A stretch of DNA of 64,000 nt from Notospermus geniculatus (GCA_002633025.1 NMRB01001335.1:39931-103930); one strand, 5' to 3'; shown: positions 43,240 to 53,281, numbered from the stretch's first letter. The notes: generated by a model from the sequence alone, not told the origin. Numbers and translations are program-made.

Positions 43240-45181
43240 ATGGCAGCGCCGGTTGACGAGGCTACTGCATCGTGGTGGAGCGATGAAACCGATGAACTGC
43301 TGGTGTCCTTGTGGCAGCAGCATGTTCATCTGTACGACACCAATATGCCTGAATTTAAAGACCGTTCCAAAAGAATGCGATCAATGGAAGAAATAGGGAA
43401 AGCATTAAAAATAACAGGTAGGCTAGGGCCGGTCTGCCATCCCTGCTGGAAATCGACGATCGATGCCGATGGGGCACGTCGATGCATGCCTGATGCATTG
43501 GTCTGATGCATGCATGACTACAGCCTAGGCCCCTATAGGCCTACGACTGGGCACTGCACACACATGACACACTAGACCCACCAAGCCTAGGCCTACCGGT
43601 AGGCCTAGGCTTGGGTACTGGCACTGACTGTGGCATGCAAGATGATGTGATGAGGATGAGTGCATCATGCATGCGCCAGTCCCAGTGTCNGCACTGCGGT
43701 CGTCGGCATTGAAGCAATCACGACCAGAGGCAGGAGTCATTGAACATACCCTGGTCAGTGGCCTTGGATATTATGGTCGGTAAAATTTAATACAATATTA
43801 TAACATGGTGTGAGTTGAGCACTCATAGGGATGGTCCTGAGCAGCCCCCTGGATGCGGCCCCTATCCCATGCACTGAGCCCCTCACAGACAACACTGAGT
43901 GCAAGTCCATTTCAAAATGTCAAAACATCTGGAAATATGCAGTTATCAACGAAAGTAAAGCATCATATTTATGCCACAGAACTGCCCTGAACAAGCCATT
44001 CATTTTCTGTGGTAGTGCCTTTTTTACCTACCCCTCCTAATTTTTAGTGCCTTTTTTACCAGTGCCTTATTTACCAGTGCCTTTTTTACCAGTGCCTTAT
44101 TTACCAGTGCCTTTTTTACCGTGCCTTTTTTAACGGTGCCTTTTTTACCAGTGCCTTTTTTACCTGGATGAATGTTAATGATTGATGATTCATCATGATG
44201 ATGTAGAGATAGGCAGGCCTGCCGGTGTAGGCCTATAGGCCTACCCTAGGCTATTTTACTATCAGTTAGGCCTAATTCATGTAATTAGCCCATTAGCTAA
44301 GCAGCCTAGGCCTACGTAGCCCTAAGCACAGGAACCAGTATAAATGGATTTTGGGGAGTAAAATAATATTATTTTACTCCCCAAAATCCATTTATACTGG
44401 TTCCTGTGCCCTAAGAAATGCCCACGCAGGTCAAGGGGGAGGCCTGTGGACAGGTGGAGCTGTCAGTGAGTTTAGAACAATATGTAGGCCTACCAAAGAA
44501 GCACTAGCTTGCCAAAAAAACATGCCCCACGCTCAGAGGGTGTGTTTTTTTGCGAACTGGCGTTTTTGGGTAGATAGGGCCTAAGTGTTATAAGCTCACT
44601 GACACTTGTGACAGCTATGTGAACATTGATCTATAAGAAACTAGGCGTACCAAGAAACTGCATCCAAATCAGTGAGCCGTGTGAAGTGATTTTCCATGTT
44701 TGCATGGTTGTCATGGCAGCCTCCTCTATGACCTCCTCCCTTTACGTCACTTCCAGTTGTTTTATAGGAAGCGTGTATAGGTTCATCAATACGCCTAGGC
44801 CATCCTCAATATCGGTAGGCCTACAAGTAGGCCTATAATTTACTGGTACATGGCGTAGTCCATTCGAGATTTTTGCCCTTTTTGATGCAGGCCTGATGCT
44901 GATTTTCTGCTCTGGTGATGACGGTGAGGTTGGCACTGTCCGCATCGGTGTTCAGAATAGTCTGGAGTTCGAATTTGGGAGTAATAATAAATGTGTTTCT
45001 TGCAGCCGCTGACGTTGAAAGGAGGATGAAATCGCTGAGGACGAGTTTCACCAAAGCTCGCAGAGCCCCAAAAAGTGGTAGTGGGAGGAAGGGCATGACA
45101 AGAAAGACATTGTGGTTGTTGGACAGTATGCAGTTCTTGATTCCCTTCATTAAGATAAGGAACACTATTTCTAATCTTGAG
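43240..45181 (+). CDS. MADF / Myb-SANT-like DNA-binding protein, first two exons
   Basis: Exon 1 43240-43417 (MAAPVDEATASWWSDETDEL ... EEIGKALKIT), donor G|gtaggc; exon 2 45006-45181 after ttgcag (ADVERRMKSLRTSFTKARRA, then SGSGRK, ending WLLDSMQFLIPFIKIRNTIS), donor GAG|gtatgt. Phases agree (1 then 0) and the join reads in frame. The order W...LLxLWxxHxxLYD, DRxxR, EEIGxxL, DVxRRxxxLR, KSGSG and W..D.MxFL is that of the MADF domain, a trihelical DNA-binding fold also used by proteins derived from PIF/Harbinger transposons. I chose the inner ATG at 43240 (caagATGG) over the in-frame ATG at 43222 for its context. TCACGTGA lies 22 bases upstream. Further exons are not found before the join at 46378. 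Host gene or domesticated transposon gene cannot be decided. Confidence 0.75.
44040..44165. repeat. 15-bp tandem repeat in the MADF intron
   Basis: Unit agtgccttttttacc, about eight copies with one or two changes (agtgccttatttacc alternates with agtgccttttttacc in the middle). Confidence 0.85.
44327..44408. mobile_element. 82-bp perfect palindrome with flanking direct repeat
   Basis: cacaggaaccagtataaatgg ... reads identically on both strands, 41 bases per arm with no loop, centre aataat/attatt at 44367/44368. Flanked by GCCCTAAG-type direct repeats (about 44319-44326 and 44408-44415), so it behaves as an inserted unit. The 7-8-base duplication and CACAGG ends would suit a hAT-type miniature element. 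Confidence 0.7.
44440..44625. mobile_element. Diverged relative of the TTAA MITE core
   Basis: gagctgtcagtgagtttagaac ... cgctcagagggtgtgttttttgcgaactggcgtttttgggtagata ... taagctcactgaca follows the order of the core of 10872-11240 but with many differences. No TTAA flank found. Confidence 0.4.
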
Positions 45182-45269
45182 GTATGTGTATGAAACTTTT
45201 ATTATTCAAGAAAAATAACACTATAATGCCATTACCGGTACTACAATGTGGATATGCAACGTAGAACAC

Positions 45270-45680
45270 CAAAATTTTGCATTTTTCACCCCAACCGGTG
45301 CCTTCCGTAGGCACTTTCTAGTAGAGATCCCTGCAGTGAATGATCTGGAACCAAATATGGTTAAAGAAACTCTGAAAAACAGGAATGCGTGAAAAGTTTT
45401 AGAGTTAAGAGTTGGATAGAAAGGTGCATTTTTGGTGCTGGAGCTGATTACAAAATCAAAGAGAAGTCTTTGTAATCAGCTCCAGCACCAAACAAGTGGG
45501 GCCTTCCTTTCTATTCAACTCCTTTAGTCAACTGAAGCTTTTCACGCCTGCCTGATTTTTTCAGATGTTCTTTATTTTATGACTAAGTACTACACCATAT
45601 TGGTTTCCAGCTTCTGGGGTCTGTACTAGAAAGTGCCTGAGGAAGACACCGGTTGGTGTCTAAAATTTGCAAAATTCAGA
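45270..45680. mobile_element. Foldback element downstream of MADF exon 2
   Basis: The outer arms caaaattttgcatttttcaccccaaccggtgccttccgtaggcactttctagta and tactagaaagtgcctgaggaagacaccggttggtgtctaaaatttgcaaaa are complementary. An inner hairpin (gaaaggtgc ... ggtgctggagctgattacaaa / tttgtaatcagctccagcacc) occupies 45415-45530. No gene. Confidence 0.75.
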
Positions 45681-46377
45681 GACAACTTTACTTATCGTAC
45701 AATGCCAGTACAAAGGGGCTGGAAGGTGAAAAATCAAAAAGTCCAGTTCTGCGCCCCTAAGTCATACAGACTTCAAACTTGCAGGGATGATACATCATAG
45801 GGTGGAGATATCACTTTTGGGTAACATGGAATAATTGCATGGTTATGACCTAATTAAATTAAACGATGGATTTTTCAGCTGCAGAAAAATCTGTGAAAAT
45901 GATGTTATATTTTGGCAAGAACGGGTAGGCACTTTAAGCAGGGGCTTATCTTTGGATTAAAACCCTAAAATAAAAAAAAAATATTTTGTTTTTATGAAAA
46001 AAGGGCTTTGAAGAAGACACCACTTTGGGTGTAAACCATGGATAGAAGACCCAAATATTCTTGCCATAATCAGCACACCATAACACTGACATAACAGTTC
46101 TCAGAATGTGGGTCAGGCGTAGGAAAAGGGACAGGTCCATTCAATTGTTAGTCAATTTTTATCATGAGTGGCCTGTGACCAGAGGTGTTGGCAATCAGGG
46201 CTATTGTCACCTTTTCATTCATTGATTCACTAGCCTGGTCTCACCTAGTCTGAAAGGAAATGACTGGCAAAGATTATGCAACCCGCCCCCATGGATGGTC
46301 AATAAAGTCCTATTCCCTAACTATTGAACTCGTCATCATAAGGTCAAGTCAGAAATGGATAAGCCTGGGTCACTGGA
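45681..46377. other. Spacer with no recognised feature
   Basis: AT-rich sequence up to the single N at 46378. I find neither a convincing third MADF exon nor a repeat shared with the rest of the window. Confidence 0.4.
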
Positions 46378-46748
46378 NCGCGAACAATCGGGGAACGACC
46401 ACAAATGGTCGACAGGCATGATTAAAAACCACAAAGCTCTATCGCATTACATGACTTCCGCATTCCATTGGGTCGAAGTTAGAAGTTGTCAGACTTTAAT
46501 GAGGGGCCATATTTATGAAGCCTTCGCAACTTTGCGTTGGCGCAAATCTATTGTAAGGCAGTCAGTGAACAATAGGGCATGTGCAGCCAAACAATAGATT
46601 TGCGTGAACGCAAAGTTGCGAAGGCTTCATAAATATGGCCCGAGGTCAGAGTATAGAGACATTCCATTCCACGGCAGTGTGACTGTGTCGTCTGCGATCT
46701 ATAGAATTGTGTCAATGATTTTCATTCAAATTTATTTATTTATTTCAG

Positions 46749-47346
46749 GAAGATTTGCTCACCAGCCTCAACCTGGCAGCTGGTTTTGGTAGTCACGGTG
46801 TTGTCCTTTGGAGCAGTTCAAGCGATTACAAAAAGAAAACGCAGTGTGAAAACCTGAGGACCTATCTGGACGAAACCCTTGGTCCGCTTGTTGAAAAGGT
46901 CATCGATGACACTCGGAAGTGCAGCAAAAAGATTTGTAGTGGCAATGGCCGATGTCAGAGGAGAGATATAAAGGACTTGATGACTGTGCCAGACTCAGAA
47001 TTCCCCGAAAAGTTTGAGGCGGTGAGGGAGAAAACGGCCTCTTGGACTGGTGTTTGGTCCGTTTGTTGAAAAGGTCATCGATGACACTCGGAAGTGCAGC
47101 AAAAAGATTTGTAGTGGCAATGGCCGATGTCAGAGGAGAGATATAAAGGACTTGATGACTGTGCCAGACTCAGAATTCCCCGAAAAGTTCGAGGCGGTGA
47201 GGGAGAAAACGGCCTCTTGGACTGGTGAATCCAAGAATTATGATGACTTCGTTTGCAGGTGCTACCAAGGATGGAAGGGGAAAGACTGCTCCGAAAAAGT
47301 ATTTTGCAACTGTGACGGGTCATCAGGTGTTTTGGTAATCAACTGA
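46749..47346 (+). pseudogene. Second copy of H5 exon E with 175-bp internal duplication
   Basis: Acceptor tatttcag, then EDLLTSLNLAAGFGSHGVVL as in H5. The exon reads normally to KTASWTG (47049), then restarts at GPFVEKVIDDTRKCSKKICS. The repeat distance is 175 bases (46881 to 47056), not a multiple of three, so the reading frame hits a stop at 47067-47069. The second half alone continues to a normal EGF-like tail (CRCYQGWKGKDCSEK) with a C-terminal extension not seen in other copies. The two halves differ (L/F in GPxVEK, ttt/ttc in EKF), so the duplication is either not brand new or joins two alleles. Confidence 0.75.
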
Positions 47347-47604
47347 TTTGAATTCAACAAGTTTCAAGTAGTCAAGATCAACTTGACTACGTTGATCAAG
47401 ATCAATCAGGCAAATTCTTTGATTATCAGTGAGTTCAACACAAACGGACCTCTCTACAATACAAGTAGTTTACTCCGACGTGATACTACAGGGTGTTTCA
47501 AAAAAAAGTTGTCATCTCTAAAATATCTCCTAGAACCCAAACCTATGAATATTTTTGGCTCAGATTTTGTATTAGCTGCTAGGTGTATACATACTCATAA
47601 TGTA
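47347..47604 (+). other. 3' flank of the exon E copy
   Basis: gatttgaattcaacaagtttcaagtagtcaag and ctctctacaatacaagtagtttactccgacg match other units. 47490-47600 (gggtgtttcaaaaaaaagttgtcatctc) is specific to this copy. Confidence 0.5.
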
Positions 47605-47874
47605 TATGTAATGTTTGTATGATGGTGTCTTGTTATGACGGAACAGTGACCCCCAAAAGTAAAAGGGCAGGTGTCCTCCAAACAATAAAAGAACCATGAT
47701 GATGTAAGTTCACCGAGGACATTTCAATGATTGGGCTGAAGGGAACTCTGCAAACCCTTCTGAATGGCTATTACCTAAAAAGCTGACAAAAATGGCCAAC
47801 TACTGTAGCTCTTTCACGATGTTAGCTAAGTCAGTCAGCCATGACAGTGGCTTGTGCCGAGGGTTGTGCAACAT

Positions 47875-47991
47875 TAGGGAGGTTTCGCAAGTGCCCGGTT
47901 AGGCCCTACGACGACGTTGTGTGGGTATACCCAAACAACAGATAAACGTCGTCGTATGGCCCATTAACCGGGCACTTGCGAAACCTCCCTA
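47875..47991. mobile_element. Hairpin MITE, TAGGGAGGTTTCG family (copy B)
   Basis: Same insertion as 38095-38208 but with the right end complete (gcgaaacctcccta). Confidence 0.9.
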
Positions 47992-48394
47992 TTCTTATTT
48001 CTGATCACACCATTACAGTTTAGTGACGATAGGTCAGCCAAGTACCTTTGGCCAGTTCGACCTGAAAAACACTATATACATGCAGGTGTACATACTTATG
48101 TACATGTATCTTAGAAGACAGATTGCTCTTGTATCAGGTGAAGTCGTAATAAATTTCTTTTGGCGAAGAGCTGTGTGTGTCTCTTGTGAATTATTTCCAC
48201 AAATCCAGAAAACGTAAGAAGACGGGGCTCAAGTTGGGTATAGCGGACAAAGTCGTGGGAAGTGCACTGAGTGTGTACATGTATGTACACGGAATAAGCG
48301 GCAATGTATGGAAGATGTGTCGCTTCCCACGACTTTGCCCGCTACTTGACTTGACCCAGAAGGCGGACGGTGAACACTACATGTACTCTTCAAT

Positions 48395-48557
48395 AGACCA
48401 CTTGCGCAAGTCGGCCATTACAGCCAGAAGGTGTCAACAAACCTTGGGCCTAGTGCATTGTGCCGACGGTAAGCACAGGAGCCAACTGTACAAATGCATT
48501 AGGCCCCCTAGGGCGAGGTTAATGTTGACACCCTGGGCTGATAAGCGCAAGGGGTCT
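48395..48557. mobile_element. 163-bp inverted-repeat element, AGAC...GTCT, AT duplication
   Basis: agaccacttgcgcaagtcgg and ataagcgcaaggggtct ends; inner aaggtgtcaacaaacc / ggttaatgttgacacc. AT on both sides. Empty site ttcaATggtcgacgg in copy A at 38684-38694. Confidence 0.85.
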
Positions 48558-48890
48558 ATGGTCGACGGCAGTGTGCCATGAAAGGTGTCTCACCACGTGA
48601 GAGGCCTACAATCTAAAACACGTAATAGCAATTGCTGGCTCCAGTAGGAACTACTAGTCTAGGCCTATACTTGGTTGTACTCATAATCCCCCAATAAAGA
48701 GCCAGCGTTAGCGCCACCAAAAAGGCCGGTGTAGTCTCTCATGTCGAAGGGGTTTGCAATGCATTACTGTACACCGCCATGCCGCGGCGCTGGAGGTTTT
48801 TTATGAAGTAGCCTTTAGGCATTCTCACCACTAAAATCATTGTTCAGTTGTGTCCCCGATGTTTCGCCCTTTTCCTCTCACGTAATCTAT

Positions 48891-49142
48891 AGACAGGTTG
48901 CGAAAATAGCGGCCGCCATTTTTTTAATGGAATTGGCCGAATTTTCGAACTTTTTCAAATATAATTCCAATGTATTTTATTAGCTGCTTGCTTGCTAAAA
49001 TATCTTTATGTAATTCTAGTGGCTTACTGTATGACCTTTCTTTTTTTGAACGCCTCTGACAGTGTGAAATCCCATTGAAAAACCGAAGCAATGTCAAAAA
49101 GTCCATAAAAAACATGGCGGCCGCTAATTTCGCAACTTGTCT
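48891..49142. mobile_element. 252-bp inverted-repeat element, AGAC...GTCT, AT duplication
   Basis: agacaggttgcgaaaatagcggccgccat pairs with atggcggccgctaatttcgcaacttgtct. AT on both sides; empty site aatctATtgactgc in copy A at about 39881-39894. Confidence 0.9.
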
Positions 49143-49384
49143 ATTGACTGCTGATGCATATTCAGGTCAAAGCGTGTCCCGAGTGAAGAAATTTGAATTA
49201 TTTCACCGGCTTCAAGATTTTCGTACGATTTCTTGAGAAATTTTCGAGGTCATTTTTGAGGGCGCCTTCTGGTCGGTCATATTGAATCACATGATCTCAG
49301 CCCACGGCACACGCTAACGTTTCAGTAAAAACATTTACGCTCAACTTCGGCAGACCACGAGGCTGCCGAAGTCGAGCGTTCGGT

Positions 49385-50225
49385 TATGGCAAGCCGATTG
49401 TCCATTCCGGCCTAAACCATGATTTACGGTCCCTAAACCATGGTTTAGGATCATAAACTATGGTTTAGGGTCCTAAACTACAGTTTAGACACCGTAAACC
49501 ATGGTTTAGAGAAAAATGTCCACTTCGACGCGTAAACTATAGTTTATAGCCCTAAACCATGGTTTAGGGACCCTAAACTATAGTTTAGAGAAAATATTGT
49601 CCATTAAAAGACAGAATGCTGCAAATGGCGATTCCGAAGTCTAAAACTGAAGATTTAAGTAAACTTTGATTTACTGAATACAACAGTTTAGGGACCCTAA
49701 ACCATAGTTTGGAGTAAACTATGGTTTAGGGACCCTAAACCATAGTTTAGAGTAAACCATTGTTTAGGAATTCCTAAACTGTTGTATTCAGTAAATCAAA
49801 GTTAACTGAAAACTGTAGTTTACATCGGAGTGGACAATCGGCGCTTTGGGAATGGACATTTCGCAGTAAACCATAGTTTAGGGACTGTAAACCATGGTTT
49901 AGGCCGATTGGCAGTTTTGCAAAACGTATTTACTGTGAACACAAGTTTATTGAAAACAGAGAATGCTGTAAATCACAGTTGTTGATTCGTAAACTGTGGT
50001 TTAGGCTAAACCATAGTTTATGACCCCTAAATCGTGGTTTACTCGAAACCATGGTTTACGATCCTAAACTATGGTTTAGGACCGTGAAGCCATTGTTCAC
50101 CGGCGTTTTCGTTTACGGTGCCTAAACTATAGTTTAGGACCCTAAACCATAGTTTAGGACCCTAAACCATGGTTTAGGGATCGTAAACCATGGTCTAGGC
50201 CGGAATGGACATTCGGCTTGCCATA
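49385..50225. mobile_element. 841-bp element built of TAAACYATRGTTTA palindromes
   Basis: Terminal inverted repeats tatggcaagccgattgtccattccggcctaaaccatg and its complement at the right end. TTCGGT stands on both sides (49379-49384, 50226-50231) and once at the empty site 6774-6779. The interior holds about 24 versions of a 14-base palindrome, TAAACCATGGTTTA or TAAACTATAGTTTA, spaced irregularly. Non-coding. Confidence 0.85.
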
Positions 50226-50486
50226 TTCGGTAATGTACATTACAGTACACTAGCTTCCTACCTTGAAAAACCCTGCGCACACCAACTACGTCATCATCCA
50301 TTCGCCTGAAAACCGGAAGTGCACAGGTAAGCTCCAAATATACCGTGTATGTATCCAAAGAAATCGCATGCAATCTGCGTCAAAAATGGAGAAGGTCCAA
50401 ACGAAAATTAATTCCGACGACCGCTAGCAATTCGAGAACACATGCAAGTGCACGATTTGTCCTCAAAAGAAATAGCTCCGGTCTAT

Positions 50487-50858
50487 GGCATGATATCCGT
50501 TGCAAAATTCGACACCAAACATATTTATGTTGGAAGTGTATATTTGCATGGGACATACACATTTATGTTCGATAAAACTTAATGTGTGCATGCGATAAAG
50601 TTCATATTCATGTTCGATGTTACATCTATGCATGGGCTAAAATTACATTTATGTTCGATGCTACTTCCGGTTTCATGCGAACTCGGAATTGTGGGTAATC
50701 AAAACGTAACATGTGCGTATGGTAAAAGTTCACATTCATGTCCGATGTCACATCCATGCATGCGCTAAAATTACATTTATGTTCGATGTGACTTCCGCTT
50801 TTGTGCGAACTCGGAATTCTGGGTAACTTTGAAAGGATGACCCTGATTGGCTCCCGTG
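50487..50858 (+). repeat. Left arm of a long inverted repeat
   Basis: tatggcatgatatccgttgcaaaattcgacacc ... ccctgattggctcccgtg; the reverse complement is at 51582-51951 with very few differences (a 60-codon frame is identical on the two arms). Contains repeated actt(c)cgg, gcgaactcggaatt and acatttatgttcgatg motifs. Confidence 0.95.
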
Positions 50859-50860
50859 TT

Positions 50861-51502
50861 NNNNNNNNNNNNNNNNNNNNNNNNNNNNNNNNNNNNNNNN
50901 NNNNNNNNNNNNNNNNNNNNNNNNNNNNNNNNNNNNNNNNNNNNNNNNNNNNNNNNNNNNNNNNNNNNNNNNNNNNNNNNNNNNNNNNNNNNNNNNNNNN
51001 NNNNNNNNNNNNNNNNNNNNNNNNNNNNNNNNNNNNNNNNNNNNNNNNNNNNNNNNNNNNNNNNNNNNNNNNNNNNNNNNNNNNNNNNNNNNNNNNNNNN
51101 NNNNNNNNNNNNNNNNNNNNNNNNNNNNNNNNNNNNNNNNNNNNNNNNNNNNNNNNNNNNNNNNNNNNNNNNNNNNNNNNNNNNNNNNNNNNNNNNNNNN
51201 NNNNNNNNNNNNNNNNNNNNNNNNNNNNNNNNNNNNNNNNNNNNNNNNNNNNNNNNNNNNNNNNNNNNNNNNNNNNNNNNNNNNNNNNNNNNNNNNNNNN
51301 NNNNNNNNNNNNNNNNNNNNNNNNNNNNNNNNNNNNNNNNNNNNNNNNNNNNNNNNNNNNNNNNNNNNNNNNNNNNNNNNNNNNNNNNNNNNNNNNNNNN
51401 NNNNNNNNNNNNNNNNNNNNNNNNNNNNNNNNNNNNNNNNNNNNNNNNNNNNNNNNNNNNNNNNNNNNNNNNNNNNNNNNNNNNNNNNNNNNNNNNNNNN
51501 NN
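50861..51502. other. Assembly gap (Ns) at the centre of the inverted repeat
   Basis: A run of 642 Ns. The position at the hairpin centre suggests that the assembler failed on the foldback. Confidence 1.
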
Positions 51503-51581
51503 TAAAAGACCTCCCGCCCTCCTCAGACAATTGAGAGTCGAAGGATGTTAACCAACTATTTCATTTACATGGCCTTAAAAC

Positions 51582-51951
51582 ACGGGAGCCAATCAGGGTC
51601 ATCCTTTCAAAGTTACCCAGAATTCCGAGTTCGCACAAAAGCGGAAGTCACATCGAACATAAATGTAATTTTAGCGCATGCATGGATGTGACATCGGACA
51701 TGAATGTGAACTTTTACCATACGCACATGTTACGTTTTGATTACCCACAATTCCGAGTTCGCATGAAACCGGAAGTAGCATCGAACATAAATGTAATTTT
51801 AGCCCATGCATAGACGTAACATCGAACATGAATATGAACTTTATCGCATGCACACATTAAGTTTTATCGAACATAAATGTGTATGTCCCATGCAAATATA
51901 CACTTCCAACATAAATATGTTTGGTGTCGAATTTTGCAACGGATATCATGC
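51582..51951 (-). repeat. Right arm of a long inverted repeat
   Basis: cacgggagccaatcagggtcatcc ... ggtgtcgaattttgcaacggatatcatgcc, complement of 50487-50858. Between the gap and the arm lies 51503-51581, unmatched. Confidence 0.95.
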
Positions 51952-52153
51952 CATACCGGTCGAGTGCAACCACGTCTGCTCCTACGCCTCTCCTCAGGGA
52001 GGGGTTCGCCATGAATTCATGAATGTAGGCCTATGCACTGATTTGCCTCGCCCAATTTTATAATCGCATGACGCTGTGGAGAACCGAAAGGGGAATTAGG
52101 AGTTCTGTCATTCAAAGGAGACAGGCCTGTAGGGGCCTGAGGCTTCCGTTACA

Positions 52154-52534
52154 TAAGCCGTGTTTACACCTATGCAATTTTTCCAGGCCCGGGTTCGAAT
52201 TTAACCCGGATCCATTGAATTTTCTGTCCACACCTATTATTCGTCTTACGATATTGAACGCTGGCCATGCTATTTATAGACACACCACCCATTCAATTTT
52301 AGCAGACCGACACCTGTCGGTGGGCTCAGTAAACGTTTTAGCCCGGCATTTTTCTGTCCACACCTATGAAATTGCCGGGCTAAAGTATAATCCGGATCAG
52401 ACCCGCCGAGCGAAAGCGGGCTAAATTAGTCCGGCAATTTTTAATCCGGATCCGATTTTCATAGGTGTAAACGCAAAAAAGGCGGGTCAGAGCCGGGTCA
52501 GGTCCGGCAATTTCCTCAGGTGTAAACGCGGCTA
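52154..52534. mobile_element. Hairpin MITE (GCCGCGTTTACACCT ends)
   Basis: gccgtgtttacacctatgcaatttttccagg at the left and tttcctcaggtgtaaacgcggc at the right are complementary. The motif cacctat(g/t) with cc(c)ggatc recurs inside (tgtccacacctat, aatccggatcc), suggesting nested or repeated arms. Confidence 0.8.
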
Positions 52535-52922
52535 CAGTAGTATACAGTATACGAAAACACCGATTAACAAAGGCTTCCCGAGGATTGACGACCGTGATGC
52601 CATTGTTCACCGGCGTTTTCGTATACCGTAAGGAAGCCTAAACCAAACTACCAAGCCATTCAGTGACAATGGACTAGTCAATAGGCCTGAATAGCTGTTG
52701 CAGGCTTTTGGGCAACAGAACTCCTTACGTTCCCCATGTTAGGTAACCCGCTCAGGTATGGGCAGGGTGTAGTGGGTGTTTCACGGTAGGAAGCTTAGTG
52801 TACATTACGAACATTACCGAACGCTCGACTTCGGTAGCCTCGTGCATGTCGTGGTCTGCCGAAGTTGAGCCTAAATATTTTTGCATACAATATAAGCTGG
52901 AGAGTATATCTGACCTGTCACC

Positions 52923-53107
52923 TAAGGCCTGTTTCCACTACAACGGTTTCCGGTGCGGTTTGCGGCGAGGGAGCGGTTTTCACAGGCATTATGATAATTA
53001 ACACGCCATGTGTTGTTAAACCACCGAAGGATTATCCAAACTATTGTGGAAAAAAACCCGCCGCGGCAAACCGCAGCGGAAACCGGTCTGTAGTGGAAAC
53101 AGGCCTT
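52923..53107. mobile_element. Hairpin MITE 1 of 5 (AAGGCCCGTTTCCAC family)
   Basis: taaggcctgtttccactacaacggtttccg pairs with cggaaaccggtctgtagtggaaacaggcctt. Confidence 0.85.
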
Positions 53108-53281
53108 GAAGGCCCGTTTCCACTATTGCGGATTCTGCCGCGTCTTGCGGTGAGCGGAGCGGTTTTCACAGGCATTGGGATAATCAATAGGCCATTGTAT
53201 AGTTAAAGCATCGAAGGATTATCCAAAGCCCTGTGAAAACCGCACCGCTCGCCGGAATCCGCTATAGTGGAAACGGGCCTA
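53108..53281. mobile_element. Hairpin MITE 2 of 5
   Basis: aaggcccgtttccactattgcggattc pairs with gaatccgctatagtggaaacgggcct. Closest to the copy in intron D/E of H1 (944-1085). Confidence 0.85.

Larger units (their letters stand above)
46379..49320. repeat. Large duplicated segment, copy B
   Basis: Starts abruptly after the N at 46378 with cgcgaacaatcggggaacgaccac, equal to 35498 onward. It carries intron D/E and exon E of the H5-type gene and then the same downstream DNA as 37825-40066. Ends near 49320, where an unrelated transposon arm begins. Contains a full hairpin at 46506-46642 (ggccatatttatgaagccttcgcaac / gttgcgaaggcttcataaatatggcc). Confidence 0.85.
49330..52880. mobile_element. 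3.5-kb composite inverted-repeat structure
   Basis: The outer arm acgctcaacttcggcagaccacgaggctgccgaagtcgagcgttcggt (49338-49384), continued by aatgtac ... tagcttcctacc at 50231-50262, is matched in inverse orientation at 52792-52875. Inside is a second inverted repeat (50487-50858 against 51582-51951) around an N gap. A separate copy of the outer arm is at 6715. Coding capacity cannot be judged because the centre is missing. Confidence 0.65.

Noticed and set aside
49385-50225. CRISPR-like array because of regular short repeats
   Set aside because: Eukaryotic context; the units are palindromes with irregular spacing and no unique equal-length spacers, and they are bounded by transposon ends.
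50586-50768. 60-codon protein found identically at 50586 (plus) and 51671 (minus)
   Set aside because: The identity is explained by the inverted repeat; the frame has no domain or start context.
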